A stretch of 64,000 nt of DNA. It comes from Winogradskyella immobilis (GTDB lineage: Bacteria > Bacteroidota > Bacteroidia > Flavobacteriales > Flavobacteriaceae). Shown here one piece after another: positions 16,807 through 26,013 of this stretch (positions within the stretch are counted from its first letter, which is position 1; the number at the start of each line of letters is the position of its first letter). The translations under genes were made by a program, and so were the position numbers. The stretch is taken from positions 186,001 to 250,000 of the forward strand of contig NZ_JAIQXX010000001.1 of the NCBI RefSeq assembly GCF_021887715.1. Direction: 5' to 3'. Below the pieces are notes generated by a model. The model saw only the letters and a list, made by a program, of their open reading frames with translations. It had not been told where the DNA came from and ran no database searches.

Positions 16807-18399
16807 CTATTTTTGATTTACTAAATCTATTAGATCTACATCGTTACCTAACAATACATCAGTAGGGTTTATACGCCCTTCTAAAGGTCCGTTTTCTAAT
16901 TTTAAAACACCTCTTGGGCAAACTGCTGCACAAATGCCACAGCCTACACAACTAGAACGTATAATATTTTCACCTTTTTGTGCATAAGCACGTACATCGA
17001 TACCCATTTCACAGGTATTAGAACAATTACCGCATGAGATACATTGCCCTCCATTAGTGGTTATTCTAAACTTAGAAAACATACGTTGCTGGAATCCTAG
17101 AATAGCAGCCATAGGACAACCCATTCTACACCAAGTTCTATTTCCTAAAATTGGGTAGAAACCTGTACCAATAACACCAGAAAATATTGAGCCTATATAG
17201 ACTCCGTAAGTAGATCTTAGAGCACCGTTGTTAATAAAAAATACTTCATTGGTTGTCCCTGTAAGATGTAATGCTACTAATAATGCCATTACAACAAAAT
17301 AACCAATAGCACCATAGCGTGCATCTTTACCTAATTCTTGTCGTTTAAAAATCATTACTACGGCAAAGACAGCAGTTAAAAATATACCTGAAAGTAATAA
17401 AAACATACCTTTAGTCAACCAATATTTATTTGGGTCATATCCTAAATATGTATAAACTAAAGCAATTGTCATTACTACAGAGAATACTAAAACAGTATGT
17501 ATTAACCAACGTTCTAATTTCCAAGCAGACATTTTCTTAGAAGATAGTTGTCTGAATGAGTCTCCAGCAGTTTCGGCTAAACCACCACAACCACAAACCC
17601 AAGAACAATACCAACGTTTTCCGTATTTGTATGTTAAAAATGGAGAGATGACAAAGATTGAAACGATTCCAAAAATTAAGAATGCCATACCTATTGACCC
17701 ATTATTTATAAATCCATCAATTCTATATTGATCAAAATTATAATAATTAAGCGGCCACATGTTTGCTAAATTGTTATACGGTAAATCTGAATTTAGGCGA
17801 TACATAAATTCTGGAATTAAAAAAGCAAAACCTAATTGAAAAAACATCACAGAAGCCGTACGTAATTGCTGGTATCTATTATGCTTATATTTAAGCATAA
17901 ATTTATAACCAAAGGCAAAAATGGCTAAAGTATATAGTACTCCATATACAAACCATTGACTTGCATCTCTACCTGCTAAAAGCTGACTCAAAGGATCAAA
18001 TAAAGAGACGAGACCCGTATTTGCTCCATCTACACCTTGGCCTAAACCTAGTAATTCTGCTTTAAAATATAATACAATATAAAATGCGGTTAATAAAATG
18101 CCAGAAACCCAACCCCATACACCACGAGAAGAAATAGATTTAAACCAAAGCCCATCATTTTTAATACCTTCTAATTTGGCAAGATACATGTCTCTAGAAT
18201 AGATTACGGTTCCTATAGTAATTAAACCTAAAGATGCAGTTAAAAATAAAGCTTGGTTAGGAAGATTAACATTAGCTAATGCTAATACTAGGATAAATAG
18301 ACCTACAATTCCTAAGGCTAAAGCTATCTTTTGTGTATTTGATATGTCTTGTGGATCTGGTTTTGCCAAAGACATGCTATGATTTAACTTATTACTCAT
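16807..18399 (-). CDS. Membrane polyferredoxin (4Fe-4S, NapH/NosR-like)
   Basis: The 530-residue protein has about 10 membrane helices and several cysteine clusters: WCSWVCGCGGLAE near residue 270, CRMGCPMA near 425, and two 4Fe-4S ferredoxin motifs near the end (CISCGNCSNTCEMG and CVGCGICAAVCPRG). This is the arrangement of NapH/NosR/CcoG-like quinol-linked electron transfer proteins. It would move electrons across or along the inner membrane. The gene follows a flavoprotein gene by 11 bases, and the two probably form one redox chain. No dedicated terminal reductase such as NosZ or NapA is in the window, so its acceptor is unknown. Confidence 0.9.
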   Translation of the reverse strand: MSNKLNHSMSLAKPDPQDISNTQKIALALGIVGLFILVLALANVNLPNQALFLTASLGLITIGTVIYSRDMYLAKLEGIKNDGLWFKSISSRGVWGWVSGILLTAFYIVLYFKAELLGLGQGVDGANTGLVSLFDPLSQLLAGRDASQWFVYGVLYTLAIFAFGYKFMLKYKHNRYQQLRTASVMFFQLGFAFLIPEFMYRLNSDLPYNNLANMWPLNYYNFDQYRIDGFINNGSIGMAFLIFGIVSIFVISPFLTYKYGKRWYCSWVCGCGGLAETAGDSFRQLSSKKMSAWKLERWLIHTVLVFSVVMTIALVYTYLGYDPNKYWLTKGMFLLLSGIFLTAVFAVVMIFKRQELGKDARYGAIGYFVVMALLVALHLTGTTNEVFFINNGALRSTYGVYIGSIFSGVIGTGFYPILGNRTWCRMGCPMAAILGFQQRMFSKFRITTNGGQCISCGNCSNTCEMGIDVRAYAQKGENIIRSSCVGCGICAAVCPRGVLKLENGPLEGRINPTDVLLGNDVDLIDLVNQK

Positions 18400-18410
18400 T
18401 ATATATAATG

Positions 18411-19709
18411 TTATGCTGTTTGTAATTGATTTTTAAATGCGGATTGAATTTCTTTTTCAAAAGTTTTGTAAAATTCAGGATCGAAGTTTGCTTCTGCTAG
18501 ATTATGAACTACATAATCAACATCTCTTTGTTCTGTTATCCATCGATCAAAAGTTTCATGTCGCATTCTAATGCCAAAAGTATTTATGCCTATAAAAGCA
18601 TTTGTTGTTTGATTATAGTTAATTGTAATACACTTAGTATCATCACTATGTTTCCAATGAAAATGAGTTTCATTTTCTCTAGGTTTAGAAAAAACCCAAC
18701 CATACGTTTGGTATTCTATATCTAGGAACTTAGCAGAATTAAACCAGTGACCAGGTTTGTATTCTTTAGGATTTCCACATAACGTGTGTGCTAAAGTTTC
18801 TCCCATCATACGACCTGTATACCAAACAGCTTCAATAGGCCTTCTATCTCCTATAGCTTCATGCTGTTCTGCACAATCACCAATGGCATAAATGTCTTTT
18901 ATATTAGTTTCTAAAAGGCGATTAACTTTTACGCCTCTACCTGTTTCTATTTCTGAATCTTTAATAAAAGCGATATTAGGTGAAACACCAGCAGTTAAAC
19001 CTACAACGTTACAAGGAATTTCTTCGCCTGTTTCTTCTATGATTATAGATTTTACTTTACCATTTTCATCAGATTTTATTTCTTTTAGATTTGTAGAGAG
19101 TCTTAAATCTATATGATGATTCTTTATATGTCTATTTATCATAGCGCTTTCACCTTCTGGTAAAACACCATTCCAAAAACTATTTTCTCTTACTAAAAAA
19201 GTTACAGGTATGTTTCTAGAGTTTAGCATTTCTGCTAATTCAATACCAATTAAACCACCACCAACAATAACAGCATGTTTACAAACTTTATTATTAGGTG
19301 CATGACGCTCAAGATTTTCTAGATCTTGTTTGTGGTACATGCCCATAACTCCGTCTAAATCTTGCCCTGGCCAACCAAATTTGTTTGGTTTACTGCCTGT
19401 AGCGATAACTAACTTATCGTATTGTAAAGTGTCACCTTCAGCAAAATGAAGTGTTTTAGATTTTGTTTCTATGTTTTTTACATATCCTTTTTTGAGCTCT
19501 ATTCTGTTTTTTTTCCAAAACCAATCTTCATAAGGTTGAGTGTGTTCAAATTTCATGTGCCCCATATATACATACATAAGTGCTGTACGTGAAAAGAAAT
19601 AATCGGTTTCAGCAGAAACAATAGTAATTTTTTTATCAGATAGTTTTCGGACGTGCCTTGCAACAGTTACCCCAGAAATTCCATTACCGATAATAACGAT
19701 ATGCTCCAT
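18411..19709 (-). CDS. NAD(P)/FAD-dependent oxidoreductase (NDH-2/rubredoxin-reductase-like)
   Basis: The 432-residue flavoprotein has an FAD-binding IIGNGISGVTVARH motif at residues 5-18, a central NAD-binding VIVGGGLIGIELAEML motif, and the C-terminal DIYAIGDCAEQ FAD motif. SRTALMYVYMG resembles the flavin-contact loop of pyridine-nucleotide-disulphide-oxidoreductase-like enzymes, but no redox CxxC is present. It is the first gene of the tight minus-strand operon, and its natural partner is the polyferredoxin encoded 11 bases downstream. NAD(P)H to ferredoxin-type clusters is the inferred electron route. Confidence 0.9.
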   Translation of the reverse strand: MEHIVIIGNGISGVTVARHVRKLSDKKITIVSAETDYFFSRTALMYVYMGHMKFEHTQPYEDWFWKKNRIELKKGYVKNIETKSKTLHFAEGDTLQYDKLVIATGSKPNKFGWPGQDLDGVMGMYHKQDLENLERHAPNNKVCKHAVIVGGGLIGIELAEMLNSRNIPVTFLVRENSFWNGVLPEGESAMINRHIKNHHIDLRLSTNLKEIKSDENGKVKSIIIEETGEEIPCNVVGLTAGVSPNIAFIKDSEIETGRGVKVNRLLETNIKDIYAIGDCAEQHEAIGDRRPIEAVWYTGRMMGETLAHTLCGNPKEYKPGHWFNSAKFLDIEYQTYGWVFSKPRENETHFHWKHSDDTKCITINYNQTTNAFIGINTFGIRMRHETFDRWITEQRDVDYVVHNLAEANFDPEFYKTFEKEIQSAFKNQLQTA

Positions 19710-19911
19710 ATATTTTAAGTATTTAGTTGATATGTCGCCGATAAAGGTAATAACTTAAATAGAATATTTAATTTAGAAAGAATTTAAATTAAAGAGGAGT
19801 TGTAATGAATTTATAAAAGCAGAGACGTTAAAAATCTTTTGCATTTTATGTAAGTAGATGGTTTTGAGCTCGACCTAATTGCCATTACAAAGATTTAACA
19901 TTTTAAAAATT

Positions 19912-20622
19912 ATGAAAAAATATATATTAATAGTAACAGTATTAATTTCTGTAACCATACAGGCACAAGATTTAAACTCATTCTTCAGCAAGTCTGATGC
20001 TTTTTTTAAAGCTAACGTTAAAAATGGAAGAGTTGCATATTCAACAATTCATAAAAATCAAGGAGACTTAAATTCACTTTTAGAACTGGCAAAAGGTATT
20101 TCTGTGTCAGAAAGTGATGCAAATAATTATCAAGCCTTTTGGATTAACGCTTATAACCTTTCTGTAATAAAAGGTATTGTAGATAATTATCCAACAAAAT
20201 CTCCATTAGACAACGCTGGTTTTTTTGATAAAACGACATACAGTTTAGGAGGAAAACAAATCACTCTAAATGATATAGAAAATAAACTACTTAGAGCAAA
20301 ATTTAATGATGCACGATTCCATTTTGTTTTGGTTTGTGGTGCTGTAGGTTGTCCACCGTTAATCAGTAAAGCTTATTTACCAAATACATTAGAAGCACAA
20401 TTAGAGAAACAGACTAAGATTGCATTAAATGGTACATTTTTAAAAGTAAATACAAAGAAAAAACGTGTTGAAGGCTCTGAAATATTAAAATGGTATAAAG
20501 GAGATTTTACTATGAATGGTACTAAAGAATTTGATTTTATCAATAAATATAGAACAGAAAAAATCCCAAGTGATTATAAGTTAAGCTACTTTACTTATAA
20601 CTGGAGTTTAAACAAACAATAA
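19912..20622 (+). CDS. Secreted DUF547 protein
   Basis: From the ATG at 19912 the product is 236 residues with a signal peptide (MKKYILIVTVLISVTIQAQ). The DUF547 core shows FWINAYNLSVIKGI, the LVCGAVGCPPL cysteine motif and the closing EILKWYKGDF and YNWSLN blocks. DUF547 has a transglutaminase-like appearance but no proven activity. A second DUF547 protein is encoded at 28501-29433 beside the arsenosugar genes, and shares the CxxxxCP and KWF/KWY-x-DF blocks. It is divergent from the flavoprotein-polyferredoxin operon. An in-frame codon at 19879 would add an unlikely leader. Confidence 0.88.
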   Translation: MKKYILIVTVLISVTIQAQDLNSFFSKSDAFFKANVKNGRVAYSTIHKNQGDLNSLLELAKGISVSESDANNYQAFWINAYNLSVIKGIVDNYPTKSPLDNAGFFDKTTYSLGGKQITLNDIENKLLRAKFNDARFHFVLVCGAVGCPPLISKAYLPNTLEAQLEKQTKIALNGTFLKVNTKKKRVEGSEILKWYKGDFTMNGTKEFDFINKYRTEKIPSDYKLSYFTYNWSLNKQ

Positions 20623-20657
20623 CAAAAACGAATAAAAACTAAAACAACCAAAAAATA

Positions 20658-21575
20658 ATGAAAAAGTTAATTATAGGAATTATAGCATTAGCCATTTCTT
20701 TTACAGGATTTTCTCAAGATGATGATCAAGATGATTCAGGATCTGTAATCCAAAACCTAACACCATCTAAATTAATAGCAAAAGGGCAAATAGATGCTAA
20801 GTGGTTTAATAATTTGTTTACTCAAACTAGAATTGCAGATGGAAGCGGAGATGTATCTACAGCGCCAAGAGAAAACTTTTTTACATCAACATTAGATGTG
20901 TTTATTGGCGCTTCAGAGAATAAAAGAGTTAACTTAGGTCTTTTATTTGAATTTAGATCTAATACAATAGGCGGAAGAGGAGCTTTTGATGTTTTTCAAT
21001 TTGATGGTGAATCAGGTACAGCAAGAAGTGGTCTTACAAGTATAGCGCCTAGTATTAAATTTGTGCCATTTAAAAGTGTAAGTAATTTTTCAATTCAATC
21101 GTCTATAGTTATTCCAATTATAGAGAGTGAATTTGATGATGGAGTTTTCTTTGACCAAGATGGATTTACAATTCAAAATAGATTCTTTTACGATTTACCA
21201 TTAGGAAGTAGTAATGAATGGCAATTGTTTTTTGATTTAAATACAGAATATAATTTTGGTGATGAGCTTTCTTTTGGATCAGATGGTAGATCTGAAGGTA
21301 GTTTTGCTAATGAAAGCTTACGTTTAACTCCAGGAGTTTTTCTAAGTTATTTTCCAACATCAAAATTTACAGTTCAAGGATTTGTTCAACATTTTCAACT
21401 TATAGATTTAGGAAATGATTTTGAGCAAGATCTAACAGCTGTTGGTTTAGGCGCAAAATATCAAATAACAAAACAACTTAACATTGAAGTATTAGGATCT
21501 TATTTTGCAAGAGGTAATGATACAGGATTAGGTGAGTCTTATAATATAGGACTTAGATATGTTACTTCAAAATAG
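20658..21575 (+). CDS. Porin-like outer-membrane protein of unknown function
   Basis: The 305-residue protein has a signal peptide ending in TGFSQ, an acidic stretch DDDQDD at the mature N-terminus, and then alternating strands with aromatic girdles up to a final GLRYVTSK. This is consistent with a 12- to 14-stranded outer-membrane barrel. The last residue is Lys rather than the usual aromatic. No family could be named with confidence. It begins 35 bases after the DUF547 gene and precedes the GH113-like gene by about 50 bases, so co-transcription is likely. Confidence 0.72.
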   Translation: MKKLIIGIIALAISFTGFSQDDDQDDSGSVIQNLTPSKLIAKGQIDAKWFNNLFTQTRIADGSGDVSTAPRENFFTSTLDVFIGASENKRVNLGLLFEFRSNTIGGRGAFDVFQFDGESGTARSGLTSIAPSIKFVPFKSVSNFSIQSSIVIPIIESEFDDGVFFDQDGFTIQNRFFYDLPLGSSNEWQLFFDLNTEYNFGDELSFGSDGRSEGSFANESLRLTPGVFLSYFPTSKFTVQGFVQHFQLIDLGNDFEQDLTAVGLGAKYQITKQLNIEVLGSYFARGNDTGLGESYNIGLRYVTSK

Positions 21576-21626
21576 TTTTAATTGAATATAAGTTTAGAAA
21601 CATATAAAAGCGTTTTAAAAAACGCA

Positions 21627-22622
21627 ATGTTTTTTAGTATTCTGCTCCTGATTGAAATAATGTCGGGGCAGAATTCTAAGATTAACGGGGTTAGCTTTGT
21701 GTCTTCAAGAGTAAAAATTGATAGTACGCATACTAAACCTGTAGTTACGACATTAGGTGCCAATTATGCAACGGTTATGCCTTTTGGGTTTGTAAGCACT
21801 ATAAGTACCCCAGAAATAGCATTTAATGGACGACGTCAATGGGTTGGTGAGCGAAGAGCTGGAGCAAAACAATATGCTTTAGCATTACGAGAACAGAACC
21901 TTAAGATAATGATTAAACCGCAATTATGGATTGCTCGTGGTCAGTATACCGGTTTTATAAATATGACTACTGAAGACGATTGGTCTAAGTTTGAAACTTC
22001 TTATACAGCATTTATTTTAGAGTATGCTGAATTAGCACAAGAGATCAATGCCCCATTATTTTGTATAGGTACAGAGTTAGAAAATTTTGTGAAAATGCGT
22101 CCAGCATATTGGACATCGTTAATTAAAAAAATTAAAACGATCTATAAAGGGCAACTAACTTATGCTGCTAATTGGGACGAGTTTAAGCGAACACCATTTT
22201 GGAGCGAACTCGATTATATTGGTATTGATGCTTATTTTCCAGTTAGTGAAGAGCAAACACCTACAATAGAAGCTTGTATTGAAGGATGGAAAACCCATAA
22301 AGCCGTAATAAAAGAATATGCTTTAAAATATAATAAGCCTATTTTATTTACAGAATATGGTTATAGAAGTGTAGATTTTTCAGGAAAAGAGCCTTGGAGA
22401 TCAGATAGAGAATTAAATCAGGTTAATATGCAGGCTCAAGTTAACACCACAAAAGCACTTTATGAAACGTTTTGGGATGAGGATTGGTTTGCAGGCGGAT
22501 TTATATGGAAATGGTTTTACAATTATTCAACAAGTGGAGGTGAGAGTAATTCTCAATTTACACCTCAGAATAAACCTGTAGAAGCTGTTATAAAACAATA
22601 CTATAAACAATATTCTAAATGA
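21627..22622 (+). CDS. GH113-like glycoside hydrolase (TIM barrel)
   Basis: The product from the ATG at 21627 is 331 residues with a short signal-like N-terminus. The sequence has the look of a clan GH-A barrel: PQLWIARGQYTGFI, the FCIGTELENF block with a candidate acid/base Glu, LDYIGIDAYFPV, and PILFTEYGYRS with a candidate nucleophile Glu, then WFAGGFIWKWF. These match GH113 beta-mannanase-like proteins as I remember them. It probably acts on a mannan-type or other beta-linked polysaccharide in the periplasm. A TTG at 21582 in frame would add 15 residues and is less likely. The stop overlaps the start of the next gene (ATGA). Confidence 0.85.
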   Translation: MFFSILLLIEIMSGQNSKINGVSFVSSRVKIDSTHTKPVVTTLGANYATVMPFGFVSTISTPEIAFNGRRQWVGERRAGAKQYALALREQNLKIMIKPQLWIARGQYTGFINMTTEDDWSKFETSYTAFILEYAELAQEINAPLFCIGTELENFVKMRPAYWTSLIKKIKTIYKGQLTYAANWDEFKRTPFWSELDYIGIDAYFPVSEEQTPTIEACIEGWKTHKAVIKEYALKYNKPILFTEYGYRSVDFSGKEPWRSDRELNQVNMQAQVNTTKALYETFWDEDWFAGGFIWKWFYNYSTSGGESNSQFTPQNKPVEAVIKQYYKQYSK

Positions 22623-23359
22623 AATTAGTAAAAGCATTGAGTATATTATTTTTATTGGTGTCTTGTGGATCTGATGATACGCCAGAACCTATAGAGAGTA
22701 ATATTTTGTCCGAAGTTATAGAAGGCAGTGCTTTTGAAGTCGGTGCAGTTATAGCCTGTGCTGCAAGTGATGTAAATACAGTAAGTCAAGTTAATGTTTA
22801 TTTCTACCCAGAAAACAATGCTACTAATTTTAAATTGTATGAAACTGTATCAGTAGATGTAAACCCAAATGATTTTTCAAATTATACATTAGTTGATATT
22901 ATTGATACTTCATTTTTTAATGGATTTTTAAGGCAATATTCTAGAGTTATAGATACCGAAAAATGGCTTATTGTCACCTATAATTTAGGCGAAGACATTA
23001 AAATTTCTAATCCTATAAGAAGCAAACAATTTTCTAAAGCATCTGTTTTTAATCAAACAATTACAATAAATCAAAATACATCTACAATGCCTCTTTTTTC
23101 TTGGGAAAATGACCTTGTAGGTGATAATGCAATATACTTTCAAATTGTTTCAGATATAAATGATACAGTTTTATCAGCAACATATACATTTGAAAGTAAT
23201 TTTCAATATTATAATACGTCTAACGTTGTGCTTAATGTTACAGAAGGAATTCCACCAGATTTTATGGTAAATGAAGCTTATAATTTTACATTAATGGACG
23301 TTAGCGAAGATAATTGGGTTAATGTGTTAACTCTAAACGAAAGCTTTATAGTTGAATAA
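22619..23359 (+). CDS. Hypothetical lipoprotein
   Basis: The 246-residue product starts with a lipoprotein signal (ALSILFLLVSCGSDD, lipobox LVSC) with Ser-Asp-Asp after the cysteine; the flavobacterial surface-export sequence is acidic-rich in this position, so surface exposure is possible. The rest is strand-rich with no recognised domain. Its start overlaps the GH113-like stop codon, so the two are translated in tandem and the lipoprotein may be an accessory or binding partner of the hydrolase. No homologue can be named. Confidence 0.75.
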   Translation: MKLVKALSILFLLVSCGSDDTPEPIESNILSEVIEGSAFEVGAVIACAASDVNTVSQVNVYFYPENNATNFKLYETVSVDVNPNDFSNYTLVDIIDTSFFNGFLRQYSRVIDTEKWLIVTYNLGEDIKISNPIRSKQFSKASVFNQTITINQNTSTMPLFSWENDLVGDNAIYFQIVSDINDTVLSATYTFESNFQYYNTSNVVLNVTEGIPPDFMVNEAYNFTLMDVSEDNWVNVLTLNESFIVE

Positions 23360-23390
23360 GATAAAATTCAATTATAAAAAAATAAAAAAT

Positions 23391-24677
23391 ATGAAGAAGA
23401 CAATATCAATACTAATTTTAATACTAGCAATAGGTTTTAATGGCTATGCCCAAGAGAAAACCATATCAAAAATAAATATTGAAGGGTTAAAAAAAACAAA
23501 AGAATCATTTTTACGTCGATTAATTAAAGTTAAAGAAGGAAGCACGTATGATTCTATAAAAATAGCAACTGATGTAGATCGTTTAAATCGAATTGCAGGC
23601 ATTGCTAATGCTACTTCTAAGTTAGAAGAAAACGCGCCTTCAGAATATACATTAACATATACAATAGTAGAAAATTTCACTATTATACCAGGAGTTAGAT
23701 TATCTACCGCTAATAATGATGACGATGTAGCGTTTAGGCTATCCGTATTTGAGTTTAACCTCTTTGGAAGAAATCAAATTATAGGTGGGTTTTATGCTAG
23801 AGATGTCTTTGATTCTTTTGGACTATTTTGGGAAGCACCTTTTTTGTTTTCTAATAAGTTTGGATTTGGTATAAATTATCAAGATAATATAACATTTGAA
23901 CCGATCTTTATTAATGATGATTTAGATAATGGAAATGACTATAGATTTCAAAATAAAACATTTCAAGCCTTTTTAAGCTACGAGTTTAATTTTCATAACA
24001 GAGCTGAATTAGGATTTTTAATAGGTGATCAATCCTACGATTTACAAGAAGATCAAATTGATATTCCAGAATTACCAAATCAATTAGAAGCAACTAATTT
24101 TAGTATAACAGGTGAGTATGAGTATAATGACTTAGATATTTTTTATCAATACACATCAGGGTATAGAAACCAAAGTAATATTCAGTATGTTTTCAATTCT
24201 GGAGGCGAAGGTTTTTTAGAAGATGCCATAGTATTAACAAACGATTTAGAATATTTTAAACGTGTAGGTAAACGAGGAAACTGGGCTAATAGATTGCGTT
24301 TGTCATTTACCTCAAATGATGATTCTCCTTTTGCACCTTTCTCGTTAGATAACCAAGTTAATATTAGAGGTGTTGGTAATAAGGTCGATCGTGGTACAGC
24401 TTCAATTGTAATAAATACAGAGTATAGACATACGCTTTACGAAAAAGATTGGTTTGTTATACAGAGTAATACATTTATAGATACAGGTACCTGGCGTACA
24501 CCTGGTAATGATTTTAGTCAATTGTTTGATGGAGATGCAATACGTTTCTTTCCGGGAGTAGGAATTCGATTTATTCATAAACGTATTTTTAATGCAGTAA
24601 TTCGTTTAGACTATGGCTTTGGAATAGGCAATGACTCTACTAATGGACTAGTTTTTGGAATAGGTCAGTTTTTCTAA
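23391..24677 (+). CDS. One-POTRA BamA-like outer-membrane barrel protein, copy 1
   Basis: From the ATG at 23391 the product is 428 residues: a signal peptide ending in GYAQ, one POTRA-like domain (ISKINIEGLKKTKESFLRRLIKVKEGS, then IVENFTIIPGV) and a C-terminal Omp85-like barrel ending in GIGQFF. FAPFSLDNQVNIRGVGNKVDRG resembles the conserved loop-6 RGF/Y region of Omp85 proteins. Only one POTRA is present against five in BamA, so a specialised secretion or assembly role is likely but unproven. A strongly similar paralogue follows 45 bases downstream. Confidence 0.82.
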   Translation: MKKTISILILILAIGFNGYAQEKTISKINIEGLKKTKESFLRRLIKVKEGSTYDSIKIATDVDRLNRIAGIANATSKLEENAPSEYTLTYTIVENFTIIPGVRLSTANNDDDVAFRLSVFEFNLFGRNQIIGGFYARDVFDSFGLFWEAPFLFSNKFGFGINYQDNITFEPIFINDDLDNGNDYRFQNKTFQAFLSYEFNFHNRAELGFLIGDQSYDLQEDQIDIPELPNQLEATNFSITGEYEYNDLDIFYQYTSGYRNQSNIQYVFNSGGEGFLEDAIVLTNDLEYFKRVGKRGNWANRLRLSFTSNDDSPFAPFSLDNQVNIRGVGNKVDRGTASIVINTEYRHTLYEKDWFVIQSNTFIDTGTWRTPGNDFSQLFDGDAIRFFPGVGIRFIHKRIFNAVIRLDYGFGIGNDSTNGLVFGIGQFF

Positions 24678-24722
24678 TAAAAATCTTACATTTACAGCAC
24701 GGATATGAATGATTGTGTATAA

Positions 24723-26003
24723 ATGTTAAAAAAGCTTCTTTTATTTTTATTATGTATAACATGTTTCTTCGGTTATACACAAGAAGAAGCTACAGTTGCA
24801 GATTTTACGATTAGAGGAAACAAAAGACTTAAAACGTCTTTTATTAGATTATTAAGCGAAACTAAAATTGGAGCAAAATTAGACTCTGCAAGTTTAGAGC
24901 AAGATATAATTCGTTTAAAACGTTTACCTGCAGTTTCTCATGCATATTACTTAGTATACTACTCTCATGAAAACAAATACAATGTTTTCTTTGATATTGA
25001 AGAGAATTTTACATTAAACCCGCAATTAAATGTTTATACGACTAATGATGATGAATTTGCTTTTAGAGCAGGATTGTATGAGTTTAATACTTTAGGCCGT
25101 AATATTACATTTGGAGGGTTTTTTCAACACGATATTTTTGATTCATTCGGCATTAATTTTAGAGCTCCTTTTTTGTTTAGTAATAAAATAGGATTGGCTT
25201 TAAACTATCAAGACCTGACAACTCAAGAACCTGTTTTTTTAGATAGTGGTAGTGCAGATTATAAATACAATAATACGTCTTTTGAAGTTTTAGGATTGTA
25301 TACCTTTAATTTTCATCATCGTATTGAAGCAGGAGTTACTTTCTTTAACGAGGATTATAAATTTATATCGGGAGCAACTGAAGCCTCAATACCTTTAGAT
25401 TTTGCCTTAGATAAAATGCTTCTTAAACTAGTTTATGAGTATAATAACCTTGATTATTATTACCAATATGTAGAAGGCTATAAGAGTACACTTAATACGC
25501 AGTATGTAACTGTAACTAGTGGGCAAGAAAATGGTAGTGTACTTCCAGATTTCTTTATTTTTTGGAATGATTTTTTATATTTTCAAAGAATAGGGGAAAA
25601 GGGAAATTGGGCAAATCGTTTACGAATAGGTTTAGCCTCCAACCCTAACTCTCCTTTTGCGCCATTTTCTGTGGATAACAATCTTAATGTAAGAGGAGTC
25701 GGTAATACTATTGATAGAGGTACAGGTGTTATTCTTTTAAATACAGAATATCGACATACTTTAGCAGATAACGACTGGTTTGTTATGCAGAGCAATGTGT
25801 TTGTAGATGGAGGCAGTTGGCGAAATCCTGGCGGTGATTTTGGTGATTTTGGTGATTCTCAGAACATACGTATCTATCCAGGAGTAGGTTTGCGTTTTAT
25901 TCATAAAAAAATATTTAATGCTACGTTTAGAATCGATTATGGTTATGGTGTAACACGAGACTCTACAAATGGATTTGTCTTTGGTATTGGACAGTATTTT
26001 TAA
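24723..26003 (+). CDS. One-POTRA BamA-like outer-membrane barrel protein, copy 2
   Basis: The 426-residue protein has the same plan as its upstream neighbour: signal peptide (LLLFLLCITCFFGYTQ), one POTRA-like domain (ADFTIRGNKRLKTSFIRLLSETKIG) and a barrel with the shared blocks FAPFSVDNNLNVRGVGN, NTEYRHTL, WFVMQSN and a GIGQYF end. The pair is clearly a tandem duplication that has since diverged, mostly in the outer loops. Both may form a pore or insertase for the upstream lipoprotein or hydrolase; this is a guess from gene order. Confidence 0.82.
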   Translation: MLKKLLLFLLCITCFFGYTQEEATVADFTIRGNKRLKTSFIRLLSETKIGAKLDSASLEQDIIRLKRLPAVSHAYYLVYYSHENKYNVFFDIEENFTLNPQLNVYTTNDDEFAFRAGLYEFNTLGRNITFGGFFQHDIFDSFGINFRAPFLFSNKIGLALNYQDLTTQEPVFLDSGSADYKYNNTSFEVLGLYTFNFHHRIEAGVTFFNEDYKFISGATEASIPLDFALDKMLLKLVYEYNNLDYYYQYVEGYKSTLNTQYVTVTSGQENGSVLPDFFIFWNDFLYFQRIGEKGNWANRLRIGLASNPNSPFAPFSVDNNLNVRGVGNTIDRGTGVILLNTEYRHTLADNDWFVMQSNVFVDGGSWRNPGGDFGDFGDSQNIRIYPGVGLRFIHKKIFNATFRIDYGYGVTRDSTNGFVFGIGQYF

Positions 26004-26013
26004 TTAATACGTC

